Below, piece after piece: positions 1-14,527 of a stretch of DNA of 64,000 bases. Where the stretch lies: assembly GCA_947044365.1 (NCBI GenBank), contig OX345644.1:4032077-4096076 (forward strand). Reading direction: 5' to 3'. Position 1 is the stretch's first letter. Every line of letters starts with the position of its first letter. The DNA comes from Petrosia ficiformis (lineage: Eukaryota; Porifera; Demospongiae; Haplosclerida; Petrosiidae). The position numbers and the translations under genes were made by a program. The notes beneath the pieces are model-generated. The model did not search any database. It had not been told where the DNA came from and saw nothing but the letters and a program-made list of their open reading frames with translations.

Positions 1-654
1 ATGACATGCACAGTCTTCTCTGGCTTATGATAGGGAGCTCAAATTCCAGCACGTGCAGCAGGTCTGGGTGCATGCATGCACGCACCCATCCTCGCCAGGG
101 AGGTGTGTGCAGGGTGAGGATGCAAGCAATTAATTATTAATTGTAATAATTTTAGTAATATACAATATTTTATGTACAGATGTCTAGAATAATAATAATT
201 ATTAAATAATTTGTGTACAATATTAGTGCTATTCTTTTTTACTTCTGTATAACATAACAAAATACTGTTGACTTTGAAAACGTTCTTTGCCGAAGGATGC
301 ATGCATGGTAGCAATGATGATGATTTTTTTTTAAATGCAACCAGTCGAATTAGCAAACAAATTATATCGAAAATAGTGTATTCAATTATAACGAAAAAGT
401 GATGGCTATAGCTAATTCGAAAATATTTTCAAGAATGATAATTTGGAAATGGTCTCAAAGAAATATAGCTAGCTACTTGAAAGAGGAAGAAATTAGTTCA
501 TTAATTTGAAAATATTTCCAATGAAATACAATCGAAAATGATAGTACTTAATTAATTCATTGGATTAGGAAAAGAAAAAGGTTTTATAAAAAGCGCATTA
601 ACGCTATAATTATAGGTAGTCATTGGTATTGAAAGAAGATAAAAGATTAAGAGA

Positions 655-975
655 AGTAGACTAGTATATTCAATACAAGCATAATTAATCGTAGGCTTTC
701 TACTGTAATAGACCAAATTTAATTGTTATTCTTACCAATCGAAAATATAGAAATTTAAAGACTAAGAAAAGCAGACTAGTATATTTATTTAATACAAGCA
801 TAATTAATCGTAGGCTTTCAACTGTAATAGACTAAAATTTAATTATTATTCTTACCAATCGAAAATAAAGAAAATTAAAGATTAAGAAAAATAGACAAGT
901 ATATATATTTACAATACAAGCATAGGCTTTCAACTGTAATAGATCTAATTTAATTACTATTCGAAAATTAAATTA
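655..975. repeat. Threefold ~120-bp AT-rich tandem repeat
   Basis: Three adjacent diverged copies start near 655, 773 and 893. Each carries the order: gacta/cagtatat, an aatacaagcata block, taggctttcaactgtaatag, then taattattattc and accaatcgaaaat. The third copy is shortened. No coding potential was seen. Confidence 0.75.
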
Positions 976-1154
976 CTATCACTAACATTTCCTTAATTAT
1001 ATTGAAAATGCATGCAACTCAAAACACAAGAACAACATTTCAAAGAAACATTTGAACAAAAAATACAATTGAAATACACGCAAAAAAAAACAAAAAAAAC
1101 AAACAATAATTAATATTTCAAAGAACTGACTGCCATTGAGAGGAATAAGCAATG

Positions 1155-1330
1155 AATGAAGACAAGTCCTTGCAGAAGAGAAATTCCAATGAAGATGAGT
1201 CCTTGCAGAAGAGAAATCCCAATGTGGATGGTCCTAGGATGAAGTAGACTGGAACTGGAGCACTGGTCGAAGTAGACTGGAACTGGAGCACTGGTCGAAG
1301 TAGACAAGAACTGGAGCACTGGTCGAAATT
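1155..1330. repeat. Short tandem repeats of ~41 and ~28 bp
   Basis: Two imperfect copies of a ~41-bp unit containing gtccttgcagaagagaaat are followed by three to four copies of a 28-bp unit containing ggaactggagcactggtcga. Open frames across this block on the minus strand are repeat artefacts. Confidence 0.7.
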
Positions 1331-1447
1331 GCATATCTGAGGTAGAGGAAACATTAATTTGGACTCCAATACTTTATACATCCAACTACCCACTTAGTCC
1401 ATCCAGTTGTCCAATTGCTTACTTCATTTCTTTCTCAACCTCTACAG

Positions 1448-6337
<4,890 letters not shown>

Positions 6338-7490
6338 TTTCAATTTTAACTTATGAATTTCATCTTACCAGTATATAACTATTATGATAATTATTATGTA
6401 ACTATAATTATAATTATGTTAATAACCTTTACAAAAATTAATAGTTATTATAATTATTAATTACCACTGGCTGATGTGGAGGTTTGCAGTGTGTAAATAG
6501 ATAACAACATAGTTTATGTACTAATTGTGGGAATAGCTAACTTTAATTAGTAGAGCTATATACGTAATGAAATAACAACACAGACAGGAAGCTCTGTTCA
6601 TCTCCACTTGCCTGAATTATTATTTAGAATGTGTTATTTTTCATTATTGCTGTCCTTCAGTATTATTAAGCCAATTTATGTAGCAATCCAGCTCCTGTAA
6701 ATTTAAAGTGAAAAGACCCACCTTATGAGTTCAGTGTATCTGTTCTGAAATACTTACATACATAGTTATATAGTGTGAAGTGTGAATGACAGTCTAACTT
6801 GAAGTTTCAAGATGAGTATATAGATCTAGCAACAGTAAATTGCATAATACTTAGTGCATAGAAAATAGTGTTGTTTTAATTTGACAATACTGACCACTTT
6901 TAGTCACTAATATAGTTATAGTATGTCTAATTTATTACAATTTTAGTTATAGTTATATATAGTTAATTAACTAAAACAATTTTAGGCCGCTTACTAAAAG
7001 GTTTTAGTTTTAGTTAACTAACTAAAAGTGCCCATTATTGGCCAATTTTCAGTTCAATAGTTATTGCAGTGGATCTGTAGTTTAGTTATATTTTAGTTAC
7101 CTAAAAGTCATAATGCCTTACTAAAAGGGGTTTTAGTTATATATAGTTGAGTATAACAGCCAATACATAATACTTAAAATGTAGAGTTATAATTTTTGTT
7201 GGTAATGTACCATTGTAATCTTGTTTCTGTGCTCTTTCACTTTTGATATCCCTACATGGTCTTATAGTGTTTATTCAGTCATTTGTCGTAGTTCAGTGGA
7301 GAACCAATAGCCACAGGTATTGATCAGCAATAATCACTTTATAACGAAGGCAGATGAGATTATAATTGCCCGATAAGAACTGTATGATATCCTAGGTATT
7401 CTTTAAGGTCCAGAAGGGAATGATAAAGATCTTGAAAATATCTAATAACAAATTTCTATATTTATCAATCAATTTCTTTTATATAGAAGA
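6338..7490. other. Intergenic spacer with repeat family C
   Basis: No supported exon. About 6885-7150 carries a repeat rich in the palindrome ttagttaactaac and the blocks cttactaaaagg and ttggccaattttca. Related copies lie at about 36060-36245 and 58610-58775. Confidence 0.6.
6885..7150 (+). repeat. Dispersed repeat family C, copy 1
   Basis: Imperfectly palindromic AT-rich element. Its ends carry variants of ccttactaaaagg, with internal ttagttaactaactaaaa. It shares ttggccaat and a cttactaaaag end with the copy at 58610-58775 in inverse orientation. Confidence 0.7.
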
Positions 7491-7721
7491 CCATTTTACA
7501 ACTGAATTTGATCTGAAAAGAGTGTGTACCGTAAATTGTCTATCTGTCTAATCATCATTATTATCTTGTGAACAAGCTCAGAAAACAAGACAAGCTCTGT
7601 GGGAACAACTTGTAAAAAAAAAGTTGCAGCTGCTCGTACTGTCACAAGTTAAGGCACTGAGTGGACAAACTTGCACCTGCTCAATATATCAGGTAAAATA
7701 TCTAGAATATTTGTCCTATAG

Positions 7722-7819
7722 ACTATCACCATCTCTGTGAGGCATCTAAAAGCCCTGAGACTACGAAGGATGATGATATCTCACAACCCAGTGATATATC
7801 AGAGTCTCATTATTCATAA
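7722..7819 (+). CDS. Possible terminal exon of a small plus-strand gene
   Basis: After a plausible acceptor (gtcctatag), an open frame reads YHHLCEASKSPETTKDDD and then ISQPSDISESHYS to TAA at 7817-7819. An acidic, Ser-rich tail of this kind would suit a C-terminus. Possible earlier pieces lie near 7487-7530 (frame DHFTTEFDLKRV after tatatag) and 7570-7620 (EQAQKTRQALWEQLVKKK). I could not connect the phases. It could be a gene remnant instead. Confidence 0.3.
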
Positions 7820-7941
7820 CTGTACTTCACTTTTCTAGGAGAATTACACTCACGGCACTCATGCAGTTCAAAGATAAATTACATATTGTAAAAGCTAAAC
7901 TTGGTATCATATATCCTGTATATATATGTCACAACTTACTA

Positions 7942-9159
7942 TTAGCAGGTTGGATTTCTTCCAGCATAGACACTACACCTACTGAACAACTTGCATAGTA
8001 AAGAATATGTACCACCTTCATAATCAAAGCTGCGCCAATTGCAAAGAAGTTCATAAAACTGTTTGGTAGGTGCCCTTCGATGTCTACCAATAATCACAGC
8101 TGGTTTTTGTGAGCAGAGTACCTGATGACCGAACAAGCGAGGATCATGCTTTCGAGCCATATATTCTGCAAGGGTTTTGAGAGTTTTATCACTGATTTGT
8201 TCATTGGCTTTGACCGTGTCAAAGAGTTTTTCGATAATTACTCTGGGAATACCTTCAAATGTTAGAACATCCTTCAGGAGCATATAGTTCCCATCAATAC
8301 CTTTGACACTCACGCTTTCATTCATCATGGCTATTACAATGTTCTTCATGTGTACTTCACCATAAATACCATTTGATTACATACATACATATATATGAAC
8401 ATACATACAGACATACATACATACGTACGTATGTACGTACAGACATACATACATACATGCATAATACATAGTAACAGTAACTCACCATTTGAACTGGAAT
8501 CTGATCATCATCTATATTAAGATTTGGTATATTAACTCCTATCAATGAAAAATGATGAGGTCATAGTTGTATTATTGCATCAGTAGCTTAGGTGAGCTTG
8601 GGTACTATATAAACAAATCCTCATTAATCAATTTGCATTGTACTTGATGATAGCATGTATTGGTTCAGCTTTGACAGCACTTACTTAGTTCCGATTGCAA
8701 ACATACCGAGGAAGCAAAGCTAGTACTGACTTTAATACAATTACAAATCCCTCTAATATCCTAATATTCGAAAAGGTTTTGATCAAACACTTACCTTTAA
8801 ACACTCTTTATTTGGTCATTTTGTACAGGAAGGCAACAAATTTGGTATCTAAGAAGATTAACAATAGCTCTTCCTGGATACCAAATTTCATTGACTTTCT
8901 GTACAAAATGGCAGAATGGTGAACAATTGAAGGTAAGCGTTTGACCAAAATTAATTTGCACCTTTTCGAAAATTAGATCACATTATCATACTTACCATAA
9001 GCTTCTGCTATATCTACCGCTTTGCACTGCATGCTAGAAATGATTAAGGCTCTTAAAAGCTCAGACAAGTTAGGAGGACTTGACTGCTTTTCCCATACGT
9101 CAATCATCTCCACAAGACAACGATTAACACCCTGAATACGATAATCCATGTCAATTTTT
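7942..9159 (-). CDS. Death-domain protein, 3' part (5' end unresolved)
   Basis: Three minus-strand exons: 9159-8996, 8538-8486 and about 8343-7942 (TAA). The first encodes the second half of a death domain (CLVEMIDVWEKQ, LSELLRALIISSMQ, AVDIAEAYG). The middle one is a short linker (VNIPNLNIDDDQIPVQM). The last ends in a second death-fold-like segment (FYELLCNWRSFDYEGGTYSL). Death domains form homotypic assemblies in apoptosis and innate signalling; the partner here is unknown. The start of the last exon is uncertain: only the weak acceptor at 8344 gives phase 0. A possible preceding piece at 9252-9194 (LGAYDSEGMQLAV) would leave a 34-nt intron in the wrong phase, so the 5' structure is not resolved and decay is possible. 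The neighbouring ROCO gene at 24675 also ends in a death domain. Confidence 0.55.
8767..8970. mobile_element. ~200-bp MITE with ttcgaaaagg inverted ends
   Basis: The left end ttcgaaaagg and right end ccttttcgaa are inverted. Similarity extends inward (gatcaaacacttacctt versus ggtcaaacgcttaccttc, then cattttgtaca in both arms). It sits in the death-domain gene intron, about 25 bp from the 5' splice site at 8996. Confidence 0.75.
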
Positions 9160-9204
9160 CTCAAAGTGTGTAGATTTATGTTCAATGATATACCAAGTGT
9201 GAAC

Positions 9205-9790
9205 CATGTGTAACAGCTAGTTGCATGCCTTCGCTATCGTAAGCACCTAATCCTATCAAAATAATCAAACATGTCTATAGTTTTGCACTACCATTGTGAT
9301 AATTACAACACATTTTAATTTGAACTTTGTAGGCTACCCCTTAACAAACATCAAGAAGCATGAAGTAACTAGGAAAACCAGTCTTTAATCATGAAGTTGC
9401 TGAATACATTGGTGAAATACCTAGTTTCATGCTTTCATTATCGTGAGCACCAAATCCTATCAAACATCACTAGTTTTGCTCTATCACAATGAAAATTACA
9501 ACTTATCTCTGGAAATTTTGTAGACTACCAAATGACAAATGAAGCATGAAGTAACGAGTCTTTAATAGCAATGTTGCTGAATACATTGCTGAAATAGCTA
9601 GGTGATGATTACAATGTGTATATACAACACATTGTAATTTACTTCAAATGTCAAGAAGCATGAAGTAACCATGACAACCAACCTTTAAACCCAATGTTGC
9701 TGAGCACATTGGTACAACTTACAAAGGATACATAGTTTTTTGCCTTGAATATGGTACGCACCTAATCTTATTAAACATCACTAGTTTTTT
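9205..9790. repeat. Three diverged tandem copies of an exon-like segment
   Basis: Blocks starting near 9228, 9428 and 9745 share (minus strand) gataggatt(t)aggtgc(t)..acgata..gaa. Each is followed by agaagcatgaagtaac and a tgttgctgaatacattgg segment. The first could encode LGAYDSEGMQLA and the second FGAHDNESMKL, so a short exon and its flanks may have been duplicated and then decayed. Confidence 0.6.
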
Positions 9791-10417
9791 TCTACTGTAG
9801 TGAAAATTACACTTCAAATTTGATTTGCTGAAAATAAGAATTATCAATAAGTAAAAATATCGATCCTTAAATTGTAAGTTGTATACCTTGCAAGTAGGCA
9901 GCCAGGCATGTGTCAGTATTATAGTCAGTGGTAATTCACATAAGTTATGAGACAAAACCTCTTGTCTGTGTCCAATATGCACCAAAGTACAAGTATACTC
10001 TCTCGGAATGTTGTAACTTTAGAATCTTGTTTGGTTTAGATGGGTGACAACAGGATGTCAAAAGTGATAATTGCATACTTTTGTGTTACCATGGTATAAA
10101 ATTGTCAGTTATGCTGCAAAAATCAAAATGAATTTTAAGCAACTGGTTATTTAATGACCAATACACCCACTTAACATACACAAATCAGTTTATACAGCCC
10201 AACGGTCAGAGGTTACTCCCGACTAGATTTTTATCACATATACTTACACATTATAATAGATATGTATAATAATTACATAATTGTGTAAGTATATTGTGTA
10301 GTATGAACTGTAAAGCACCTACACAAGTATTAATACTACAGTTAATAATATTATGACAAAGTTATTTCTAATTTGATTGTGTTTGTGTAGGATGTGCTCT
10401 GACCTCCACTATTTCCA
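9790..10417. other. Intergenic spacer before the beta-helix gene
   Basis: No supported gene. About 10030-10095 carries a short repeat (cttttgtgttaccatgg) that is also found near 18545-18603. Confidence 0.5.
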
Positions 10418-10425
10418 TATAAATA
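10418..10425 (+). promoter_or_regulatory. Candidate TATA box of the beta-helix gene
   Basis: TATAAATA lies about 117 bp upstream of the first ATG, which would place transcription initiation near 10450. Confidence 0.45.
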
Positions 10426-10541
10426 TTATGGGAAGCTAAGTCACTGTCATACTACTAGTTTGTTTCTGGTCTTGTATACAGACTGTGATAGAAAACTTGA
10501 AGGGACTAGCTCCAGTTATCTCCTTGTATTGTGGTATCCAC

Positions 10542-13500
10542 ATGATGTCACTACTAATTCTCAATCAAAAGGTTTTGTATCTTGTATTGTTGATCACTGT
10601 ACTGTATAGATTATCATCAGCTAATCAAAATATCACTATATATGTTCAACAAAATGGAACCGACGAATCAGAATGTACGAAAGGAAATAAATCTATTCCA
10701 TGTAATACATTGTCCTATGTCTTGAATCAGATCAATAATGGAAATAATGACATCTTTAATGGAACAAGCCTTTCAGTGTATGTGTATATAACATGCTATC
10801 AAGAAATAAATAATTTGTCACATATAGAGTTACTAGTTAACTTGTATCTTATTGGAGTTGATAATCCCATTCTTGATTTCAGGGGAAGTGGATATGACCT
10901 TACTCTTCAAGGTGGAGGTTCTTTTTATGCTGAAAATATTACCTTTTACACAATTTTGGGATGTTACTCCCTTGTAACTGTGAGTTTTAATAAGTGCATA
11001 TTCACTAATGGAGGTAGGGCAGTCACTAACATTGAAAGTTTGTATATTAGGGACGTTCACAAACTTACCATAAACAACTGTTTATTTCGTAACAATGATG
11101 TTCAATTACAACTTATAGTGATCGAAAGTGTATTAAATGTAGAAATATCTGGATGTGAATTCTATCAAAACAAAGGTCAAAAGGATCTTATAAAGATTTA
11201 CAGTTTCGCACCTTTATTTTTTGAAATGGATAACTGTAGGATTTATGACAATGAAGTAGTTGTTTCAACTATTTCTATAGAAGGTTTCAACTCTCAGTCA
11301 ATGATTACTGTCAGTAATTGTCTCTTCTCTAATAACACATCTGCTGGGCACGTTTTAATCATTGCTATTGATAGATTATACATGTCAAATGTAAATCTAA
11401 TAAGTAACAAGATAAAAAGGATTGGAACTAGCATCATACAAATAACACAAATACATACTAATGGAAAGCAACATTTGAACATATCTAATATTAATTTTAT
11501 CAATAACACTGGAACAGGACTCAAGCTGAAAGACGCAACAGTGTATTTCAACAATATAACATTTTATTACAATAGTGGAGTTTATGGAGGAGGAATGTCA
11601 TTGTATCACACACGTATCTATCTTGTTGGTCCTCTACGATTTGAAAATAATAAAGCTTATTTTGGCGGGGCCATTTATATTGCGGAAATTGAAAGTTATG
11701 AGATAGTTGATGATACATATTGTACTTCATTTGAACAGATAACATTTACCGGTAATTTTGCAGATACACTTGGAGCTGATGTTTATATTGAGGATGGATA
11801 TTTTGTTAGTCGTACGATTTTGTTTACCTTTCCATGTATTGGAACCATACACAGTCAGGTAAAGGCTGACCATATCATTTCTGGTCCTTACAATATTACC
11901 ATTAATCCACAAAGTAATTCCACCATTACTGTGTTTCCTGGACAGAAATTGGCATATTCAGCTCACGTCACTGATTATTTTGGTAACTTGACAAATTGTT
12001 TTATAAATATTTTTCTTCAATGTGGAGCTGATTTAATGTTCTGTGAAAATGTGGAGATTAATGGTGGCTCGGTATCATTGATTTCAACTAGTAATATCAC
12101 AACTAATTTACATTTCTCATCTGCTGTTGAACATCATAATTCTTCAATAAAACTTTTGTTTGTATGTTTGGAAACAAATGCTGATGGGTATGCAAATGTA
12201 AATCTAACAGGCTGTCCTTTGGGATATGTATTCCAAGCACCTCAAATGAATCAATCAATCCAAGGGACATGTGAATGTGTGGATATAACTACTAGTAATG
12301 ATGTTCAGTGTGATTTTATGTTGGGCATTGCATGTATTAGACATGGTTACTGGTTTGGTAAAATTAATGCAGATGATGTACTGGAAGATACTCTCAATGG
12401 CACAGCTCCATGTCAGTATCCATATTGTAAGACTGACTTACTGCCTTGTCCGATCATAGGACTATCTCAGACTTACAACAAACTTCCAGTTGCTCAAGAT
12501 GAACAATGTAATGGACTGTATGGTGGACTATTGTGTAGAAGTTGTAGAGAAGATGCTGTGTTTAGTTTTGAAGCTGTTAAATGTATTCCATCATCAAATT
12601 GCGAACCATGGCAACCTTATGTCATTTCAATACTTGTAGTTATATTTCAACTTGTTTTGGGCTTTGGGATTGTAATAGTACTAAAAGCAAGTTTTAAAAC
12701 AGGTATTGGACATTTGTATGGACCTCTATTCTTCATTGCTGTACTTAGAGTCATACCTTTTGGATACTACAAAGAATATGTTCAGCTAAAACTGCTTGTT
12801 TCGATATTTCAATCCATTCTTTTGCTTAATTTAGAAGTATTTGGTGAAATTCCATGGTGTTTCTTCTCCAATATTAGGCCGCTACTGAACTACTCTCTCC
12901 ATTTTGTTGGACCATTTATTATTGCAGTTGTACTCTTATCAACAGTATTACTAGCTCGATATTATCCAAGGCAGTTCTTGTCTCTACAGAGTTCACCAGT
13001 TCAAGCTATCTGTCTGCTCATTCTCCTTTCCTTTTGGTCAGTTTCTGATACTTGTATTCAACTGCTGAAATCAGCTCCTACAATGAATGGAGTTAAAGGA
13101 TGGAGAGTTGCTCTTCAACCAAATATGGAATACTTCAAAGATCCATATCATATCGTCATCTGGATAATTTCAACAGTTCTTATCCTATTTCTACTTGTCC
13201 CTTTCATTTTAATGTTGTTTTTCTCACAACTTTTAAGACGTAAGTTGAACCTCACTCGTATTCAACCATTACTTGATGCATTCCAGTCATGTTATCACGA
13301 CAAGTTTCGGTGGTATTCGGGAGTATATCTACTATCGTGGATAATCTTAAATATCAACATGCCTCACTATGTGATGGAGATTATTCTTGTTGCTATTGGT
13401 ACATTACATTTCATGATACAGCCTTACAAGTATCGATGGTTGAATATTGTTGATACACTCTTACTTGTTGATCTATACTTGTTTGCTTCCTTGACTTCGG

Positions 13501-13793
13501 TTGATTCACCAAATAGTATATATAAAGAGACAGTACCTATCAGTTACATATTGGTAGTGTTACCTCTGATGTATATTACAATCGGTGGAGTGTGGATTAT
13601 TAGTGTGATTATTATAAAATGGTGCAAAAGTAAAACGTCTACTGGTAATGAAGAAGAAATGGTAAATTTGTTAGAAGATGAGGCAGAAGAGGTAGTGGAC
13701 AGTGGAGATAGAGACATTCATATTGGAGTAAGTTCAACAGTTCTGGAACATCCTGTTTGTAGGAGAGAATCCCTGATATTTGACGATAATTAA
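10542..13793 (+). CDS. Single-exon beta-helix extracellular / multi-pass membrane protein
   Basis: 1083 residues in one exon from the ATG at 10542 (a second ATG follows at once). The upstream in-frame start at 10485 is GTG and was not used. Residues 1-30 form a signal peptide (VLYLVLLITVLYRLSSA). Residues about 30-480 have repeated short strands (NISNINFINNTG, ITFYYNSGVYGGGMSLYHT, FENNKAYFGGAIYI) and many N-glycosylation sequons, like right-handed beta-helix ectodomains. A Cys-rich region (about 560-690, CPLGYVFQAP, CRSCREDAVFSF) precedes 8-9 hydrophobic segments between about 691 and 1028 (LVVIFQLVLGFGIVIVL, FIIAVVLLSTVLLA, VLILFLLVPFILMLFF). An acidic cytoplasmic tail follows. The topology suggests a cell-surface receptor, adhesin or transporter. 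Family and ligand are unknown, and it is not a recognisable seven-helix GPCR. The lack of introns contrasts with the other genes. Confidence 0.85.
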   Translation: MMSLLILNQKVLYLVLLITVLYRLSSANQNITIYVQQNGTDESECTKGNKSIPCNTLSYVLNQINNGNNDIFNGTSLSVYVYITCYQEINNLSHIELLVNLYLIGVDNPILDFRGSGYDLTLQGGGSFYAENITFYTILGCYSLVTVSFNKCIFTNGGRAVTNIESLYIRDVHKLTINNCLFRNNDVQLQLIVIESVLNVEISGCEFYQNKGQKDLIKIYSFAPLFFEMDNCRIYDNEVVVSTISIEGFNSQSMITVSNCLFSNNTSAGHVLIIAIDRLYMSNVNLISNKIKRIGTSIIQITQIHTNGKQHLNISNINFINNTGTGLKLKDATVYFNNITFYYNSGVYGGGMSLYHTRIYLVGPLRFENNKAYFGGAIYIAEIESYEIVDDTYCTSFEQITFTGNFADTLGADVYIEDGYFVSRTILFTFPCIGTIHSQVKADHIISGPYNITINPQSNSTITVFPGQKLAYSAHVTDYFGNLTNCFINIFLQCGADLMFCENVEINGGSVSLISTSNITTNLHFSSAVEHHNSSIKLLFVCLETNADGYANVNLTGCPLGYVFQAPQMNQSIQGTCECVDITTSNDVQCDFMLGIACIRHGYWFGKINADDVLEDTLNGTAPCQYPYCKTDLLPCPIIGLSQTYNKLPVAQDEQCNGLYGGLLCRSCREDAVFSFEAVKCIPSSNCEPWQPYVISILVVIFQLVLGFGIVIVLKASFKTGIGHLYGPLFFIAVLRVIPFGYYKEYVQLKLLVSIFQSILLLNLEVFGEIPWCFFSNIRPLLNYSLHFVGPFIIAVVLLSTVLLARYYPRQFLSLQSSPVQAICLLILLSFWSVSDTCIQLLKSAPTMNGVKGWRVALQPNMEYFKDPYHIVIWIISTVLILFLLVPFILMLFFSQLLRRKLNLTRIQPLLDAFQSCYHDKFRWYSGVYLLSWIILNINMPHYVMEIILVAIGTLHFMIQPYKYRWLNIVDTLLLVDLYLFASLTSVDSPNSIYKETVPISYILVVLPLMYITIGGVWIISVIIIKWCKSKTSTGNEEEMVNLLEDEAEEVVDSGDRDIHIGVSSTVLEHPVCRRESLIFDDN

Positions 13794-14527
13794 ATCCATT
13801 TTTTTCTCAATTTGGTGTGTTATATAGCTAATGACTGTGTTAACTGTACATCAGTGTTTTTTTGTGATATTTTAGTTTGTTATGTAACTTCATGTAAGAT
13901 AATAGTTTGTTCATATTAATAATATTATTAAAATTTAGCTAAATATAATCAAGTACTTTCCTATGCTTTAATTGGCTGTAAATGTTGGCTCTCTGACATA
14001 GCTGTTCTGTATTGTCTTGATTGTTATACTCAATGTTCATACCATGCCATTATCTTGCTATGTATCTCCAATGATGTAATAATGATGTAATGGATTGAAC
14101 TGCAGCTTTACTGTTGGAACTTTCCCTCTGTCTTGACTATAGTGAATCTTCAGATGTCTACATAGCTTATGAAAGAGTAGTCTCACATAATTAGACCCAA
14201 CCCACACCGTAAATAGTGCGTGAGCCAGTACACACATCAGTAACATAAAGATGATATCGGCTTACAATTAAATTTTATGTACAATAGCTATAATAATTAT
14301 AATCATAGTAAACATACATTATAATTATCAAATCACTAGTACACAGAGTTACAGAACTAATTTAAAGAGAAAAAAATATGTTTAAAAAGTTTCGGAAAAG
14401 ACAAAACCACATTAATGAGTATGATACAATTAATTGAATGGAAATATGGGAATGAGGAACAGAATAGGAATTAGACTAAATCATTACAAATTCAGATGAA
14501 TCACACAGGAATTAACTTATCCTTTTA
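13794..14527. other. Convergent intergenic region
   Basis: This is the 3' side of the beta-helix gene and the 3' end of the minus-strand KMT2E/SETD5-like gene. The AATAAA overlapping the latter's stop codon (minus strand, 14530-14524) may serve as a poly(A) signal. No additional gene was seen. Confidence 0.5.

Larger units (their letters stand above)
1..1447. other. Gene-poor stretch with local repeats
   Basis: No coding exon was recognised. The sequence is very AT-rich. It contains a threefold ~120-bp tandem repeat (about 655-975) and a GC-richer block of short tandem repeats (about 1155-1330), described separately. The region just before 1448 (pyrimidine-rich, ending in tctacag) is a good splice acceptor, so an upstream coding exon of the next gene must exist either here or left of the window. 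I could not identify it. Confidence 0.6.

Noticed and set aside
9719..9985. 88-residue minus-strand open frame
   Set aside because: No domain, overlaps the tandem repeat copies, and no splice support.
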